A stretch of 64,000 bases of DNA from Nonomuraea sp. MG754425 (GCF_021699195.1 NZ_SSXE01000002.1:1-64000), one strand, 5' to 3'. Positions 51,491 through 60,690 are shown, counted from the stretch's first letter. Numbers and translations are program-made. The notes: generated from the letters alone by a model not told the origin.

Positions 51491-53170
51491 TCAGGAGGGC
51501 CCTCCCGGGCTGGTCTGGGAGCCGGCGCCGCTGTCGCTGACCGGCCCGGTCGCGCCGGAGTCACGCAGGTCGTTGCCGGTGTACCAGGTGCCGGTGCAGG
51601 CGGCGGTGACGGACAGGCCGTAGGCGGCCTCGTTCCCGCTGCCCCGCCGCCGCACGGTGTTGCCGACCAGGCTCGTCCGGTTGGCGTTGTTGCTGACCCG
51701 CAGCCCCGCGACCGTCCCGGCCGTGACGCCCGCGCCGAGCACGGTGTTGTCCCGCACCGCGACGTCGGAGATCTGGTCGGTGATGCCGATGCCGTACGCG
51801 CCGGAGTCCTTGATGATGTTGCCGGTGATCAGGCTGCCGTCGCTGCCGAGGTGGGCGACGATGCCCTCCTTGCCGGGCTGCTCGACGGTGTTGCCGGAGA
51901 CGACCGTGCGCGGCGAGTTGTTGATCCGGATGCCGACGCCGTCGGTGCGGGCGGTGTGGTTGCCGGACACGATGGCGTGGTCGGTGCGGAAGACGGTGAT
52001 GCCCTCCATCTTGACGTCCTGGATGGTGTTGCCGTCGATGACCAGGCGGCTGGTGCGCGACTCGTTGAGCCTGCCGACGCAGATCGCGGCGTCCGTCGGA
52101 CGGCCGGCGGCCTCCTGGACGCCCGTCAGCCCGCGCAGGCTGTTGCCGCGCACGATGATGTTGGCGCTGGGCTGCACCCCGGCGGGGCCGATCTGGATGC
52201 CGCCGCCGCCGTTCACGATCTGGTTGCCCTCGACCAGCGCGTCCAGCCAGTCGTAGACGCGGATGGCCCACTCGGTGCAGCCCTCGGCGTAGTTGCCGAC
52301 CACGCGCAGCCCGGTGTGCTGGTGCCCGTTCGGGCCGCCGTGGGAGCCGGCCAGCCGGGGGAAGGACGGCAGGGTCTCCGACGGGCCGCAGTAGCACCCG
52401 CTGACCTCGATGTCCTGGCAGCCGTAGAAGTCGGGGGCGCCGAACAGGCCGAAGTGGCTGGGTCCGCCGGCGTAGTCCATCTGGATGGCCTCGGAGTAGC
52501 CGCGGTTGCCGTCGGGGTCGGAGAAGCCCAGGAAGCGGCAGTTGACGACCCGCGCCGACTTGACGCCGCACAGCTCGATCGCGTGGTGGCGCTGCACGTC
52601 GCGGATGGTCACGTCGTAGACGAGGATGTTGGTGCCGTGGCTGAGCCCGAAGCCGGCCCCGCTGGCGCCCACGGCTCCGGCGTTGACGTCCCACACGCCG
52701 CCCTGGATGACGATGTCGGACTCGCCGTCCCACTTGGTGGCGGTGAAGTCGCCCAGGACGCCGTTGCCGAGGAGGGCCGGTCCCGCCGTGCGCTTGACCA
52801 CCGTGGCCGGGGTCGCGAGGACGGTCGTCTTGGAGAAGACGCTGAGCATGGTCGAGACCAGGTAGGTGCCGGGCGGCAGGTAGACGGTCTTGCCCTTGCC
52901 GGCGTTGAGCGCGGCCTGGATGGCGGCGGTGTCGTCGGTCGCGCCGTCGCCCACGGCTCCGTGGTCGCGGACGTTCACCACGAGGGGGTCGGCGACCACT
53001 GCGGGGGACGCCGACCCCGACGGGCTGGACGGCGGGGTCGGCTGCTCCGAGGGGGTCTCCTGCGGGGCGGGGGACGCCGCGGCGGTGGCCGCCGTCGCCA
53101 TCGCGGCGGCGGAGGCGGTGCCGCCGACGACGGCGAGGCGGAGCAGGTGACGCCGGTCTAAGGGCTGCAT
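51491..53170 (-). CDS. Secreted right-handed parallel beta-helix protein (pectate-lyase superfamily)
   Basis: A 559-residue protein. A twin-arginine signal (LDRRHLLRLAVVGG) and a Pro/Ser linker are followed by DHGAVGDGATDDTAAIQAAL, the pectate-lyase/GH28-like start. Repeating beta-helix rungs follow with Asn ladders (VEGNQIVNGGGGIQI, VSGNTVEQPGKEGIVA, ITGNIIKDSGAYGIG). Such proteins bind or cleave extracellular glycans or glycerol-phosphate polymers. ATG 53170 has GGAGAG 7 bases upstream. In an operon of phosphodiester genes, it could attack wall teichoic-acid-like polymers; this is inference. Confidence 0.85.
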   Translation of the reverse strand: MQPLDRRHLLRLAVVGGTASAAAMATAATAAASPAPQETPSEQPTPPSSPSGSASPAVVADPLVVNVRDHGAVGDGATDDTAAIQAALNAGKGKTVYLPPGTYLVSTMLSVFSKTTVLATPATVVKRTAGPALLGNGVLGDFTATKWDGESDIVIQGGVWDVNAGAVGASGAGFGLSHGTNILVYDVTIRDVQRHHAIELCGVKSARVVNCRFLGFSDPDGNRGYSEAIQMDYAGGPSHFGLFGAPDFYGCQDIEVSGCYCGPSETLPSFPRLAGSHGGPNGHQHTGLRVVGNYAEGCTEWAIRVYDWLDALVEGNQIVNGGGGIQIGPAGVQPSANIIVRGNSLRGLTGVQEAAGRPTDAAICVGRLNESRTSRLVIDGNTIQDVKMEGITVFRTDHAIVSGNHTARTDGVGIRINNSPRTVVSGNTVEQPGKEGIVAHLGSDGSLITGNIIKDSGAYGIGITDQISDVAVRDNTVLGAGVTAGTVAGLRVSNNANRTSLVGNTVRRRGSGNEAAYGLSVTAACTGTWYTGNDLRDSGATGPVSDSGAGSQTSPGGPS

Positions 53171-53226
53171 GTCGGTTCTCTCCAAACGGTGTGAGGGAGG
53201 GGCTCAGCAGGGGTCGGGGCCTCGGG

Positions 53227-54726
53227 TCAGCGCGCCGGGAGGTACAGGTGGACGTTGCGGTCCGCCACGGAGCCTTCCGCGCCGCGCCGCCCGGCGCGCA
53301 CGCCGTCGTTGTAGGCCAGCTCCCGGTGCAGGGCGGCGAGCTGGACGGGGTCGGCCAGGTCTCCGGAGACGCCGGCCGGGGCGGCGTGGTCGATCATGGT
53401 GCTGGTCAGCCGGATCTCGCCGGTCGGCTCGATCGCGATCTCGATGAGGCGGGCCTGGCTGGGCCAGTCCGTGATCGAGGCCGTGGTCACCTCGTACAGC
53501 CCGCCGCCGCCCGGCCCGAAGTGAGCGGTGACCCGGTTGGCGTGGTGGTGGCCGTTGAGCCAGAGCACGACGTTCGGGCAGCGCAGGGCCGTGGCCAGGA
53601 CCTCGGCGGCGTAGGCGCGGTCGGCCTCCTGGTCGGGGCAGACGCCGTACCGGTTGTTCATCGAGGCGGTCGCGTGGTGCGAGGCCAGCACCACCAGCGG
53701 GCCGTCCGGCCCGCCGGCCCGGGCGAGCTGGTCCTCCAGCCAGGCGAGCTGCCGCTGGTCCATGCTGCCGTCCCAGTGGCCGGGAGGGTGGTTGGTGTCC
53801 AGCGTGAGCACCCGCAGCCCCGGCACGGGGTCGAAGGCGTGGTAGCCGGTCCCGTCGCGCAGGTTCTCCTCGGTGAACCCGTGGCCGAGATGCCTCCTGA
53901 TCAGCTCCGTCCGGCTGGCGAAGGCCCGCTCCGGCACGGCCGGGACCGGGCGCGAACGGCCGGAGAACAGCGCGGCCGGCTCGGCCAGCAGCGTGTCGAG
54001 GCCGCCGGGAACGCCGTCGGGCAGTTCGACCGGTTTGCGGGGGCCCGTCACGAGGTCACCCAGGCTCGCCTGGCCCGCGCTGGCACCACCGATCAGCAGG
54101 TCATGGTTGCCCAGGCAGCCGAGCCAGGGGTGGCCGAGCGGAACGGCGGTGAACGGGGCGGACGCCAGGTCGAGCAGCCCCGGATGGGTGGGAAAGCCCC
54201 ATCGCCGCTTGTACCGGTCGTCGCCGGGGTCGGGCCGCCAGTACCAGTCGTCGTCCCAGTCCGGGCGCTGCGGGCCGTGGTAGGCGGGCGCGAGCCGTAC
54301 CTCGCCGCCGTCGAGGAGCGCCAGGTAGGCGTCCAGCTCGTTCGTCTGGCCGTTGTCGATGTTGTCGCCGGTCACCACGCAGACGTCGATGGGCAGCCCG
54401 GCCAGGGTGGCGACCATCGACCTGACCGCGTGCGCGGTGAGCAGTTCCTGCGGGCGGAACACCCAGTCCACCGCGCCGCCCCATTCGGGCCGCCCGGCCC
54501 CCGACCGCATCGCGAAGTCGAGGCGGGCGGGCGAGCCGGGATCGACCACGTGCAGGTCGGTCAGGTGGGCGAGGGTGGCCACGACCCGGCCGCCGCCCCG
54601 GCCGGGGACGAGCGGCGGCGTGAAGTCCCAACGCGACCGGTGCGGCTCGGCGGGGCCGGGCCGCAGGCGCCGGTACGCCTCGTCGGTGCCCCCGCCGAGC
54701 GGCTCGCCCGGCAGCAGTGTGCTCAT
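53227..54726 (-). CDS. Calcineurin-like metallophosphoesterase (TIGR03767-type)
   Basis: A 499-residue phosphoesterase with metal motifs LTDLHVVD (Asp-x-His), VTGDNIDNG, CLGNHDLLIGG, LASHHATAS and NGHHHANRV. All five blocks of the fold are intact. It has no obvious signal peptide. Large insertions with Trp/Asp-rich loops (WDDDWYWRPDPGDDRYKRRW) separate blocks. Coupled to the permease gene upstream by ATGA. It likely releases phosphate from the imported organophosphate. Confidence 0.88.
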   Translation of the reverse strand: MSTLLPGEPLGGGTDEAYRRLRPGPAEPHRSRWDFTPPLVPGRGGGRVVATLAHLTDLHVVDPGSPARLDFAMRSGAGRPEWGGAVDWVFRPQELLTAHAVRSMVATLAGLPIDVCVVTGDNIDNGQTNELDAYLALLDGGEVRLAPAYHGPQRPDWDDDWYWRPDPGDDRYKRRWGFPTHPGLLDLASAPFTAVPLGHPWLGCLGNHDLLIGGASAGQASLGDLVTGPRKPVELPDGVPGGLDTLLAEPAALFSGRSRPVPAVPERAFASRTELIRRHLGHGFTEENLRDGTGYHAFDPVPGLRVLTLDTNHPPGHWDGSMDQRQLAWLEDQLARAGGPDGPLVVLASHHATASMNNRYGVCPDQEADRAYAAEVLATALRCPNVVLWLNGHHHANRVTAHFGPGGGGLYEVTTASITDWPSQARLIEIAIEPTGEIRLTSTMIDHAAPAGVSGDLADPVQLAALHRELAYNDGVRAGRRGAEGSVADRNVHLYLPAR

Positions 54727-55529
54727 TTCACCGCTCCTGTGGTCAGCCCGCGGACGATGTGCCGCTGGAAGGCGTAGATCATCACCAGCATCGGGATGAT
54801 GGCCATGACGACCCCGGCCAGGATGAGGTTCGGCGCCCGTTCCTCGACCGAGTTGAGCTGCGCCAGCCCGATCTGCAGGGTCTGCATCGACGGGGTGTTG
54901 GTGACCAGCAGCGGCCAGAAGTAGTGGTTGTAGGTGCCGATGAAGGAGTAGACGGCCAGCGTCCCGAGCGCCGGTCGTGACAGCGGCACCAGGATCGACC
55001 ACAGGAACCGCAGGTGCCCGCAGCCCTCGACCTTGGCCGCCTCGTACACCTCCCTGGGGAAGGTCATGAAGAACTGCCGCATCATGAACGTGCCGAACCC
55101 GCTGGCCAGGAACGGCAGGATGAGCGCGGGGAAGGTGTTCACCAGCCCCCAGTCGGCCATGGTCAGGTAGTTCGGGATGATCGACGCCTCGGCCGGGATC
55201 ATCATCGTGGACAGGAACAGCCCGAACGCGAACCGCCTGAACGGGAAGTGCAGGAACGTGAACGCGTACCCGGCCAGCACGGACGTCACGAGGATGCCCG
55301 CCACCACGCAGAGCGAGACGACGATGCTGTTCAGATACTGCCGGGCCAGCGGCACCGCCTGCAGCACGCCGGCGAAGTTCTCCCAGTTCAGCCCGGTCGG
55401 GAAGAGCGCGGGCGGGAAGCGGGTGAGATCCTCCTGGGTCATCAGCGAGCCCGCGACCGTGTAGTAGAGCGGGAAGATGACGACCGCCAGCAGCAGGGTC
55501 AGCCCGGCCAGGATGGACGCCTTCCTCAT
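54723..55529 (-). CDS. ABC sugar-type permease, UgpE/MalG-like
   Basis: A 268-residue permease with six helices. The inner-membrane coupling (EAA) loop is EVYEAAKVEGCGHLRFLWSILVP, quoted in part as EAAKVEGCGHLRFLW. It starts MRKASILAGLTLLLAVVIFP. It pairs with 55526-56434 (ATGA overlap) and the binding protein 57894. No ATPase gene is in the operon; actinobacterial CUT1 importers commonly share one MsiK-type ATPase encoded elsewhere. Confidence 0.92.
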   Translation of the reverse strand: MRKASILAGLTLLLAVVIFPLYYTVAGSLMTQEDLTRFPPALFPTGLNWENFAGVLQAVPLARQYLNSIVVSLCVVAGILVTSVLAGYAFTFLHFPFRRFAFGLFLSTMMIPAEASIIPNYLTMADWGLVNTFPALILPFLASGFGTFMMRQFFMTFPREVYEAAKVEGCGHLRFLWSILVPLSRPALGTLAVYSFIGTYNHYFWPLLVTNTPSMQTLQIGLAQLNSVEERAPNLILAGVVMAIIPMLVMIYAFQRHIVRGLTTGAVK

Positions 55530-56434
55530 CCGTAGAACACCTTCCGTTGCAGCAGCCGGAACTGGATGATCGTGATCACCATGACGAGCACGAGCAGCAC
55601 CACGGCCTGCACGGACGCCAGGCCGTAGTCGCTGGTGCCGAAGGCGAACGCCGACTGGTAGAGGCCGTAGACCAGGGTCGTGGTCGCCCCGTCGGGGCCG
55701 CCGCCGGTGAGGATGTTGATCTCGCCGAAGGTCTGCAGCGAGCTGATCGTGGAGACCACGAGCAGGAAGAACATCGTCGGGCTGAGCAGCGGCAGCACGA
55801 TGCGCCACAGCAGCGTCCAGCGCCCCGCGCCGTCGGTGCGGGCCGCCTCGAACAGCGACTCCGGGATGGCCTGCAGGCCGGCGGAGAAGACGAGCATGGC
55901 GTAGCCGAGGTCGCGCCAGACCGACACCAGGGCCAGGCTCGGCAGCGCCGTCGCCGGATCGGTCAGCCACTCGACCACCGGCAGCCCGGCCCAGTCGAGC
56001 AGGCCGTTGAACAGGCCGACGCTGGGGCTGTAGAGAATGTCGAAGACCACCGCCGCCGCGGCGGCGGAGAAGGCGAACGGCGTGGCCATCAGCGTACGGA
56101 AGAAGCCGATGCCCGGCACCCTGGCCTGCAGCACGAGCGCCAGGAACAGCCCGAGCAGCAGCGTGGGCAGCACGGTCAGCACGACGAACGCGAGCGTGAC
56201 GAGCAGCACCCGCCGCAGCGCCGGGTCGGAGAAGAAGTCCCCGTAACGGTCCAGTCCGACGAACCCGGTGACGTTGCCGAAGATGTCGCTCGCGGCCACG
56301 CTCAGCCAGATGGTCCTGGCCAGCGGGTAGAAGCCGAACATCACGAACACCGCGGTGGCGGGCGCCAGGAAGCACAGTGCCACCACGATGTCCTTGCGCC
56401 GGTACCGCCCGCCGGGCAGGGAGGCCGTGCTCAT
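55526..56434 (-). CDS. ABC sugar-type permease, UgpA/MalF-like
   Basis: A 302-residue permease with six helices and the coupling loop FEAARTDGAGRWTLLWRIVLP (in part EAARTDGAGRWTLLW). A periplasmic loop after helix 1 (SVAASDIFGNVTGFVGLDRY) is typical of CUT1 importers for glycerol-3-phosphate or sugars. ATG 56434 overlaps the stop of the inositol phosphatase gene. Partner of the UgpE-like protein. Confidence 0.92.
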   Translation of the reverse strand: MSTASLPGGRYRRKDIVVALCFLAPATAVFVMFGFYPLARTIWLSVAASDIFGNVTGFVGLDRYGDFFSDPALRRVLLVTLAFVVLTVLPTLLLGLFLALVLQARVPGIGFFRTLMATPFAFSAAAAAVVFDILYSPSVGLFNGLLDWAGLPVVEWLTDPATALPSLALVSVWRDLGYAMLVFSAGLQAIPESLFEAARTDGAGRWTLLWRIVLPLLSPTMFFLLVVSTISSLQTFGEINILTGGGPDGATTTLVYGLYQSAFAFGTSDYGLASVQAVVLLVLVMVITIIQFRLLQRKVFYG

Positions 56435-57219
56435 GGTGTCCCCACCCACGTACGCCACAGCTCCTCGGCCGAGCTCGGCGGGGCGGCCAGCACGCCGTGC
56501 AGCGGCACGTCGTCGTGCGGGCCCTCGCGGTCGTAGATCAGCGCGCCGGACTCCCTGGCGATCAGCACGCCGGCCGCCACGTCCCACGCGTTGTAGTGGC
56601 CGGGCAGCACCACGCCCGCCGCCCGGCCGACGCCGACGGTGGCCAGCGCGAGCGCGCACGATCCCATGATCCGGGTGGCTCCGCAGGTGGCGGAGACCCG
56701 GGACAGGTAGTCGTACATGCCGGGCCAGGCGTCCTGCCGGGACCACTCGGTGAGCAGCACGCCGCCGGTGAGCGCGGCGTCCTCGGCGCAGCGCACCGGC
56801 TCACCGTCGATCCGGGCGCCGCCGCCGCGTACGGCGCTGAAGATCTCGCCGCGGTACACGTCGGCGACCACGCCCACCGCGGCGCCCTTCGCGTCGCAGG
56901 CGGCCAGGCTGAAGGCCACCCAGGGCACGCCGTGCACGAAGTTGGTGGTGCCGTCGATCGGGTCGAGGTACCAGGTCACCTCGGCCTCCCCGGCGTCGGC
57001 GCCGTACTCCTCGCCGACCACGCGATGGCCGGGCAGCAGGCGTCGCAGCTCGCCGCGGACGTGCCGTTCCACCTCCCGGTCGAACGAGGTCACCCAGTCA
57101 CCGGCGTTGATCTTGGTCTCGGCGGTGGCGGGGTCGGGACGGCCGGCCGCGATCACCCCGACGGCCCAGGTGGCGAGTTCGACGGCCAGGTCGTGCCACT
57201 CCTCCAGCGGGGCGCTCAT
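56431..57219 (-). CDS. Inositol monophosphatase family protein
   Basis: A 262-residue Mg-dependent phosphatase. Metal and catalytic motifs are VVGEEYGAD, WYLDPIDGTTNFVHG (signature 1) and HYNAWDVAAGVLIARESGA (signature 2). All ligands are intact. It hydrolyses inositol-1-phosphate, histidinol-phosphate or similar. Embedded between a glycerophosphodiesterase and importer genes with 4-base overlaps on both sides. That position favours a phosphate ester released from an imported phosphodiester as substrate. Confidence 0.9.
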   Translation of the reverse strand: MSAPLEEWHDLAVELATWAVGVIAAGRPDPATAETKINAGDWVTSFDREVERHVRGELRRLLPGHRVVGEEYGADAGEAEVTWYLDPIDGTTNFVHGVPWVAFSLAACDAKGAAVGVVADVYRGEIFSAVRGGGARIDGEPVRCAEDAALTGGVLLTEWSRQDAWPGMYDYLSRVSATCGATRIMGSCALALATVGVGRAAGVVLPGHYNAWDVAAGVLIARESGALIYDREGPHDDVPLHGVLAAPPSSAEELWRTWVGTP

Positions 57220-57881
57220 GCGACGCTCGGCAGGTCGTTGCTGATGAGACCCTCGACGCCGAGCGATCTGGCCCGTTCGGCGTCGGCGCGAGTGTCCACC
57301 GAGTACGTCCACACCTGGTAGCCGCGTTCGCGCACGGCCTGGCACACGGACTCGGGGAAGCCCTTCCACGGCAGGTTGATCGTGCTCGGCCGCAGCCGGT
57401 CGAGCAGGTCGGGCCCGGGTGGCTCGGTGCCGGACCAGGACAGGATGATCTCCGCGCCGGGCAGCGCGTCCCTGACCACGCCGAGCACGTCGGGGGCGCC
57501 GATGAAGCAGGAGCGGTCCAGGGCGTCGTAGCGGCGCAGGCTCTCGACGATGGCCGGGACCAGGGCGGGGTCCTTGCCGTCCACGACCAGCCGCAGGTCC
57601 ACTTTCTCGGCGACCTCGTCCAGGGTGGCGATCCGGGCGTCGGGGTGCTCGGCGCAGCGCAGCTCGCGCAGTTCCGCCACGGTCAGCTCACCCACGGGCG
57701 ACGGGCGTCCCCAGAAGCGTTCGAGTGTGCGGTCGTGCAGCAGCACCGGGTGCCCGTCGCGGCTGGCGCGCACGTCGAACTCCACCGCGTCGGCGCCCAG
57801 TTCGCGCGCCAGCCTCAGAGACTCGGTCGTGTTCTCCAGCAGTCGCAGGGGTGCGCCACGGTGACCAATCAGGATCGGCAA
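57216..57881 (-). CDS. Glycerophosphodiester phosphodiesterase
   Basis: A 221-residue GDPD TIM barrel. IGHRGAPLRLLENTTES holds the two catalytic regions (His at residue 7). AVEFDVRASRDGHPVLLHD holds metal Glu/Asp and the second His. There is no signal peptide, so it is a cytosolic UgpQ-like enzyme splitting glycerophosphodiesters to glycerol-3-phosphate and an alcohol. ATG 57881 lies 12 bases after the binding-protein stop. Confidence 0.93.
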   Translation of the reverse strand: MPILIGHRGAPLRLLENTTESLRLARELGADAVEFDVRASRDGHPVLLHDRTLERFWGRPSPVGELTVAELRELRCAEHPDARIATLDEVAEKVDLRLVVDGKDPALVPAIVESLRRYDALDRSCFIGAPDVLGVVRDALPGAEIILSWSGTEPPGPDLLDRLRPSTINLPWKGFPESVCQAVRERGYQVWTYSVDTRADAERARSLGVEGLISNDLPSVA

Positions 57882-57893
57882 GGGGTCTCCTCG

Positions 57894-59243
57894 TCACTGT
57901 CCGACGGACTTGTTGTAGGACTCGATCGCCGGCTTGATGGCCGTCTCGGCGTCGGCGATGGCGGTTTCCGGCGTGGCCCGGCCGAGGATGACGCTCTCCA
58001 CGATGTCGTTCATCTTGTCTCTGGCCTGCGGCATCGCGCCCATGAGGCAACCCTGCGCCGCGGGGACGTCGGCCGCCGCGCGCAGTTCCTCGGCGGGCTT
58101 GGCGAAGTCGGGGTAGGTCTTCAGCACCTCCTTGAAGGTCTCGGTCTCCTGGGCCTTGCTGTTGACCGCGATGTAGCCGGTGCTGGTGGACCAGGCGGCC
58201 TGGGCCTCGGGGGAGGCGAGGTACTTCAGGAAGTCGAAGGCGGCGTCCTGCTGCTCCTTGGGGTGGCCGGCGAGGGTCCAGATCGAGCCGCCGCCGTTGA
58301 AGACGCCGCCCTTCCCGGACTCGGCGTCGTCGGGCCGCACGTAGTTCGCCACGCCGACCTCGAACTTGGAGCCGCTGATGATGTCGCGCAGGTTCGCGGA
58401 GGTGAAGGGGAGCATCGCGGCCCGTCCGGCCTGGAACGCGGCGGAGGCGTCGGTGTTGTTACGCCCGACGTTGAGCGCCACGCCGTCCTTCACCGAGGTG
58501 GACCAGAAGTCGACGATGCCCTTGAGCGTCGGGGTGTTCCAGTTGACGGCGGTGGCCGCGGACGCCCGTCCGTTGCCCGCGTCGCAGTACTCGACCCCGG
58601 CGTTGGCCAGGAGTTGCTCGACGAGCCAGCCGTCGATGGAGGCGACGAAGCCGTACCGGCTGGTGGAGTCGCCGGACTTGACGGTGAGCTTCTTGGCGGC
58701 CTTGGCCATCTCGCCGAGTGTGGTGGGCGGCTTTTCCGGGTCGAGGCCGGCTTCCTGGAAGGCGTCCTTGTTGTAGAACAGCAGCGGGGCGGAGGCGTTG
58801 AAGGGCAGCGACTGCAGCTTGCCGCCCATCGTGTAGTAGCGGGCGATGCCCGGCTCCAGGTCGTCGAGCGAGAACCCGCCCGCCTGGGCGAGGTCGGCGA
58901 ACGGCACGATGGCCTTGGTGTCGACCATCAGCCGGGTGCCGATCTCGAAGACCTGCACGAGGTTCGGGGTCTGCCTGGACTGGATGGAGGCGCGTAGCTT
59001 GGTCAGCGCGTCGTTGTACTTGCCCTGGTAGATGGCCTGGACCCGGATCTTGCCGGAGTTCTTGCCGTTGAAGTCCGCCACGAGCTTGGCGACCGCTTCG
59101 CCGTTCTTGCCGGCCATCGAGTGCCAGAACGTGACGGTCTGGCCGCTGAACCCATCGCCTCCTGCGCCGCAGGCGGTCACCGAGGTGACCATGACGGCGG
59201 AGACGGCCATGGCGATGCCGCGCAGGATCCTGCCGGGGGGCAT
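57894..59243 (-). CDS. Extracellular solute-binding lipoprotein, UgpB-like
   Basis: A 449-residue family 1 solute-binding protein. The lipobox is SVTACGAGG (Cys about residue 25). The mature N-terminus QTVTFWHSMAGKNGEAVAKL is very close to UgpB-type glycerol-3-phosphate/glycerophosphodiester binders. YFxGKYNDALTKL-like and PFNASAPLLFYNKDAF segments follow the same pattern. AGGAGG lies 4 bases before ATG 59243. First gene of the long minus-strand operon, divergent from the DeoR regulator. Confidence 0.92.
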   Translation of the reverse strand: MPPGRILRGIAMAVSAVMVTSVTACGAGGDGFSGQTVTFWHSMAGKNGEAVAKLVADFNGKNSGKIRVQAIYQGKYNDALTKLRASIQSRQTPNLVQVFEIGTRLMVDTKAIVPFADLAQAGGFSLDDLEPGIARYYTMGGKLQSLPFNASAPLLFYNKDAFQEAGLDPEKPPTTLGEMAKAAKKLTVKSGDSTSRYGFVASIDGWLVEQLLANAGVEYCDAGNGRASAATAVNWNTPTLKGIVDFWSTSVKDGVALNVGRNNTDASAAFQAGRAAMLPFTSANLRDIISGSKFEVGVANYVRPDDAESGKGGVFNGGGSIWTLAGHPKEQQDAAFDFLKYLASPEAQAAWSTSTGYIAVNSKAQETETFKEVLKTYPDFAKPAEELRAAADVPAAQGCLMGAMPQARDKMNDIVESVILGRATPETAIADAETAIKPAIESYNKSVGQ

Positions 59244-59308
59244 TTGTCCTCCTGGGAGGGTGACGAGCGGCCGCTCCGGGCCACCCGCGAGGATGTTGCT
59301 TCGGTGCT

Positions 59309-59328
59309 ACATCTAACAAACCAGATGT
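59309..59328. promoter_or_regulatory. Inverted repeat before the Ugp-like operon
   Basis: ACATCT (59309-59314) and AGATGT (59323-59328) form a perfect inverted repeat with an 8-base AT-rich spacer, 66 bases before the binding-protein start. It is in the right place for the DeoR protein to block the operon promoter. Confidence 0.5.
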
Positions 59329-59444
59329 GAACTTCGCAATGGTTTTGTCGCAATGGCGTCCTGCATGTAACATTCGTCCATACCAGACGAGGCCGCAACG
59401 AGCAGGACCTGCCGGGATGAACACTCGGCGGTGCTGGGATGGAC

Positions 59445-59459
59445 ATGTTATGAAAACAT
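59445..59459. promoter_or_regulatory. Inverted repeat before the DeoR gene
   Basis: ATGTT and AACAT are separated by ATGAA, with AAAACATCAATC context, 75 bases before the regulator start. It shares ACAT/ATGT half-sites with the repeat at 59309-59328, so both may bind the same repressor. Confidence 0.5.
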
Positions 59460-59533
59460 CAATCCTGTGAGCATCCCGGGCGCCAGGGGCCGTGCCTATG
59501 CTCGTTTCGTCAGCAGATGATCACAGGAGAGCG

Positions 59534-60334
59534 ATGTCTGAAATCAAGAACGGGCTGGGGAGCAAGCGGGCCCAGCGCCAGGCCGACATCGCCGAGTTCG
59601 TGCTCCAGAACGGCTCGGCCACGGCCGCGGACCTCGCGGAGCGCTTCGCCGTGAGCACCATGACCATCCACCGCGACCTCGACGAGCTCGAACGCCAGCG
59701 CATCGTGCGCAAACACCGCGGCGGCGTCAGCGTCCAGCCGTCGAGCATCTTCGAGTCCAACGTCGCCTACCGGATGCGCAGCGCCGTACGCGAGAAGCGC
59801 ACGCTGGCGCGGCGGGCGCGCGAGCTGATCGAGCCCGGCATGGCCATCATGATCGACGGCTCGACCACCACGCTGGAGCTCGCCCGGCTGCTCGACGACG
59901 ACATCCCGCTCACGGTCGTCACGAACTTCATGGGCGCCATCTCGGTGCTGCGCGACCTGCCCAACATCCGCCTGATCGCGCTGGGCGGCGAGTGGTACCG
60001 GCCGCACGAGTCGTTCCTCGGGGTGCCGTGCATCGAGGCGATCGACGCCCTGCGCGTCGATCTGCTGTTCGCCTCGATCTCGGCGGTGTCCGGCGGCTTC
60101 ACCTACCACCAGGAGCAGGAGGTCGTGCTGGTCAAGCAGGCCATGATGCGCGCCGCCCAGCGCAGCGTCCTCATGGTGGACCACACCAAGCTCGACCGCG
60201 TGGCCCTGCACCGCGTCGCCCCCCTGTCGGCCTGGGACCTCGTGCTCACCGACGACGCCGCGCCCGAGCGCACTCTTCAGGAACTGCGCGATCAGGACAT
60301 CCCCTACAACGTGGTGCCCTCCGAGGAGGACTAG
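59534..60334 (+). CDS. DeoR-family regulator (GlpR-like)
   Basis: A 266-residue regulator with an N-terminal DeoR HTH (RQADIAEFVLQNGSATAADL, then STMTIHRDLDELERQRIVRK, residues 10-60) and the DeoRC sugar-phosphate sensing domain (GSTTTLELARLL phosphate loop, DYxKFDR-like VDHTKLDRVALHR). AGGAGAG precedes ATG 59534. Divergent from the Ugp-like operon. Ligand is probably glycerol-3-phosphate or inositol phosphate; inferred from context. Confidence 0.92.
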   Translation: MSEIKNGLGSKRAQRQADIAEFVLQNGSATAADLAERFAVSTMTIHRDLDELERQRIVRKHRGGVSVQPSSIFESNVAYRMRSAVREKRTLARRARELIEPGMAIMIDGSTTTLELARLLDDDIPLTVVTNFMGAISVLRDLPNIRLIALGGEWYRPHESFLGVPCIEAIDALRVDLLFASISAVSGGFTYHQEQEVVLVKQAMMRAAQRSVLMVDHTKLDRVALHRVAPLSAWDLVLTDDAAPERTLQELRDQDIPYNVVPSEED

Positions 60335-60465
60335 CGCGCGAAGGGCCCCGGCGCGACCGTCTATGCTCCAGCCACGGGAACCGAGCACGGCGACGAACGG
60401 ACACCAGTGGCGTACACACTCCAGGAAGCCGGGACGAACGGACCACGCGCAGAGCTGACGGCGGC

Positions 60466-60690
60466 ATGAGCGGCATCGGCAGGTGGAGCCTCGGCAGCGG
60501 CGTCGTGCTGCTGGTCGTGGCCGTGCTGTGCGCGGTGCTGAAACTGATCCCGGTCGCGGTGATCACCGGGTGCCTGAGTGTGATCGCGCTCAGCATGGCC
60601 GGGTACGACGCGATCTACGCCTGGCTGGAGCGGGCGGACCTGCGCCGCCGGGCAGCCAGGGCCCGCCGGGACGACCGCCAGGGCCACTGA
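60466..60690 (+). CDS. Small membrane protein of unknown function
   Basis: A 74-residue protein with two hydrophobic helices (GSGVVLLVVAVLCAVLKLIP and AVITGCLSVIALSMAGY) and a strongly basic C-terminus (ERADLRRRAARARRDDRQGH). The composition is natural and the frame is favoured by codon use. The ribosome binding site is weak (AGAG). No family is recognised. Confidence 0.6.
   Translation: MSGIGRWSLGSGVVLLVVAVLCAVLKLIPVAVITGCLSVIALSMAGYDAIYAWLERADLRRRAARARRDDRQGH

Noticed and set aside
54723..59243. Ugp-like importer judged broken because no ATPase gene is present
   Set aside because: CUT1 importers in Actinobacteria commonly use a shared MsiK-type ATPase encoded elsewhere, so the absence is normal.
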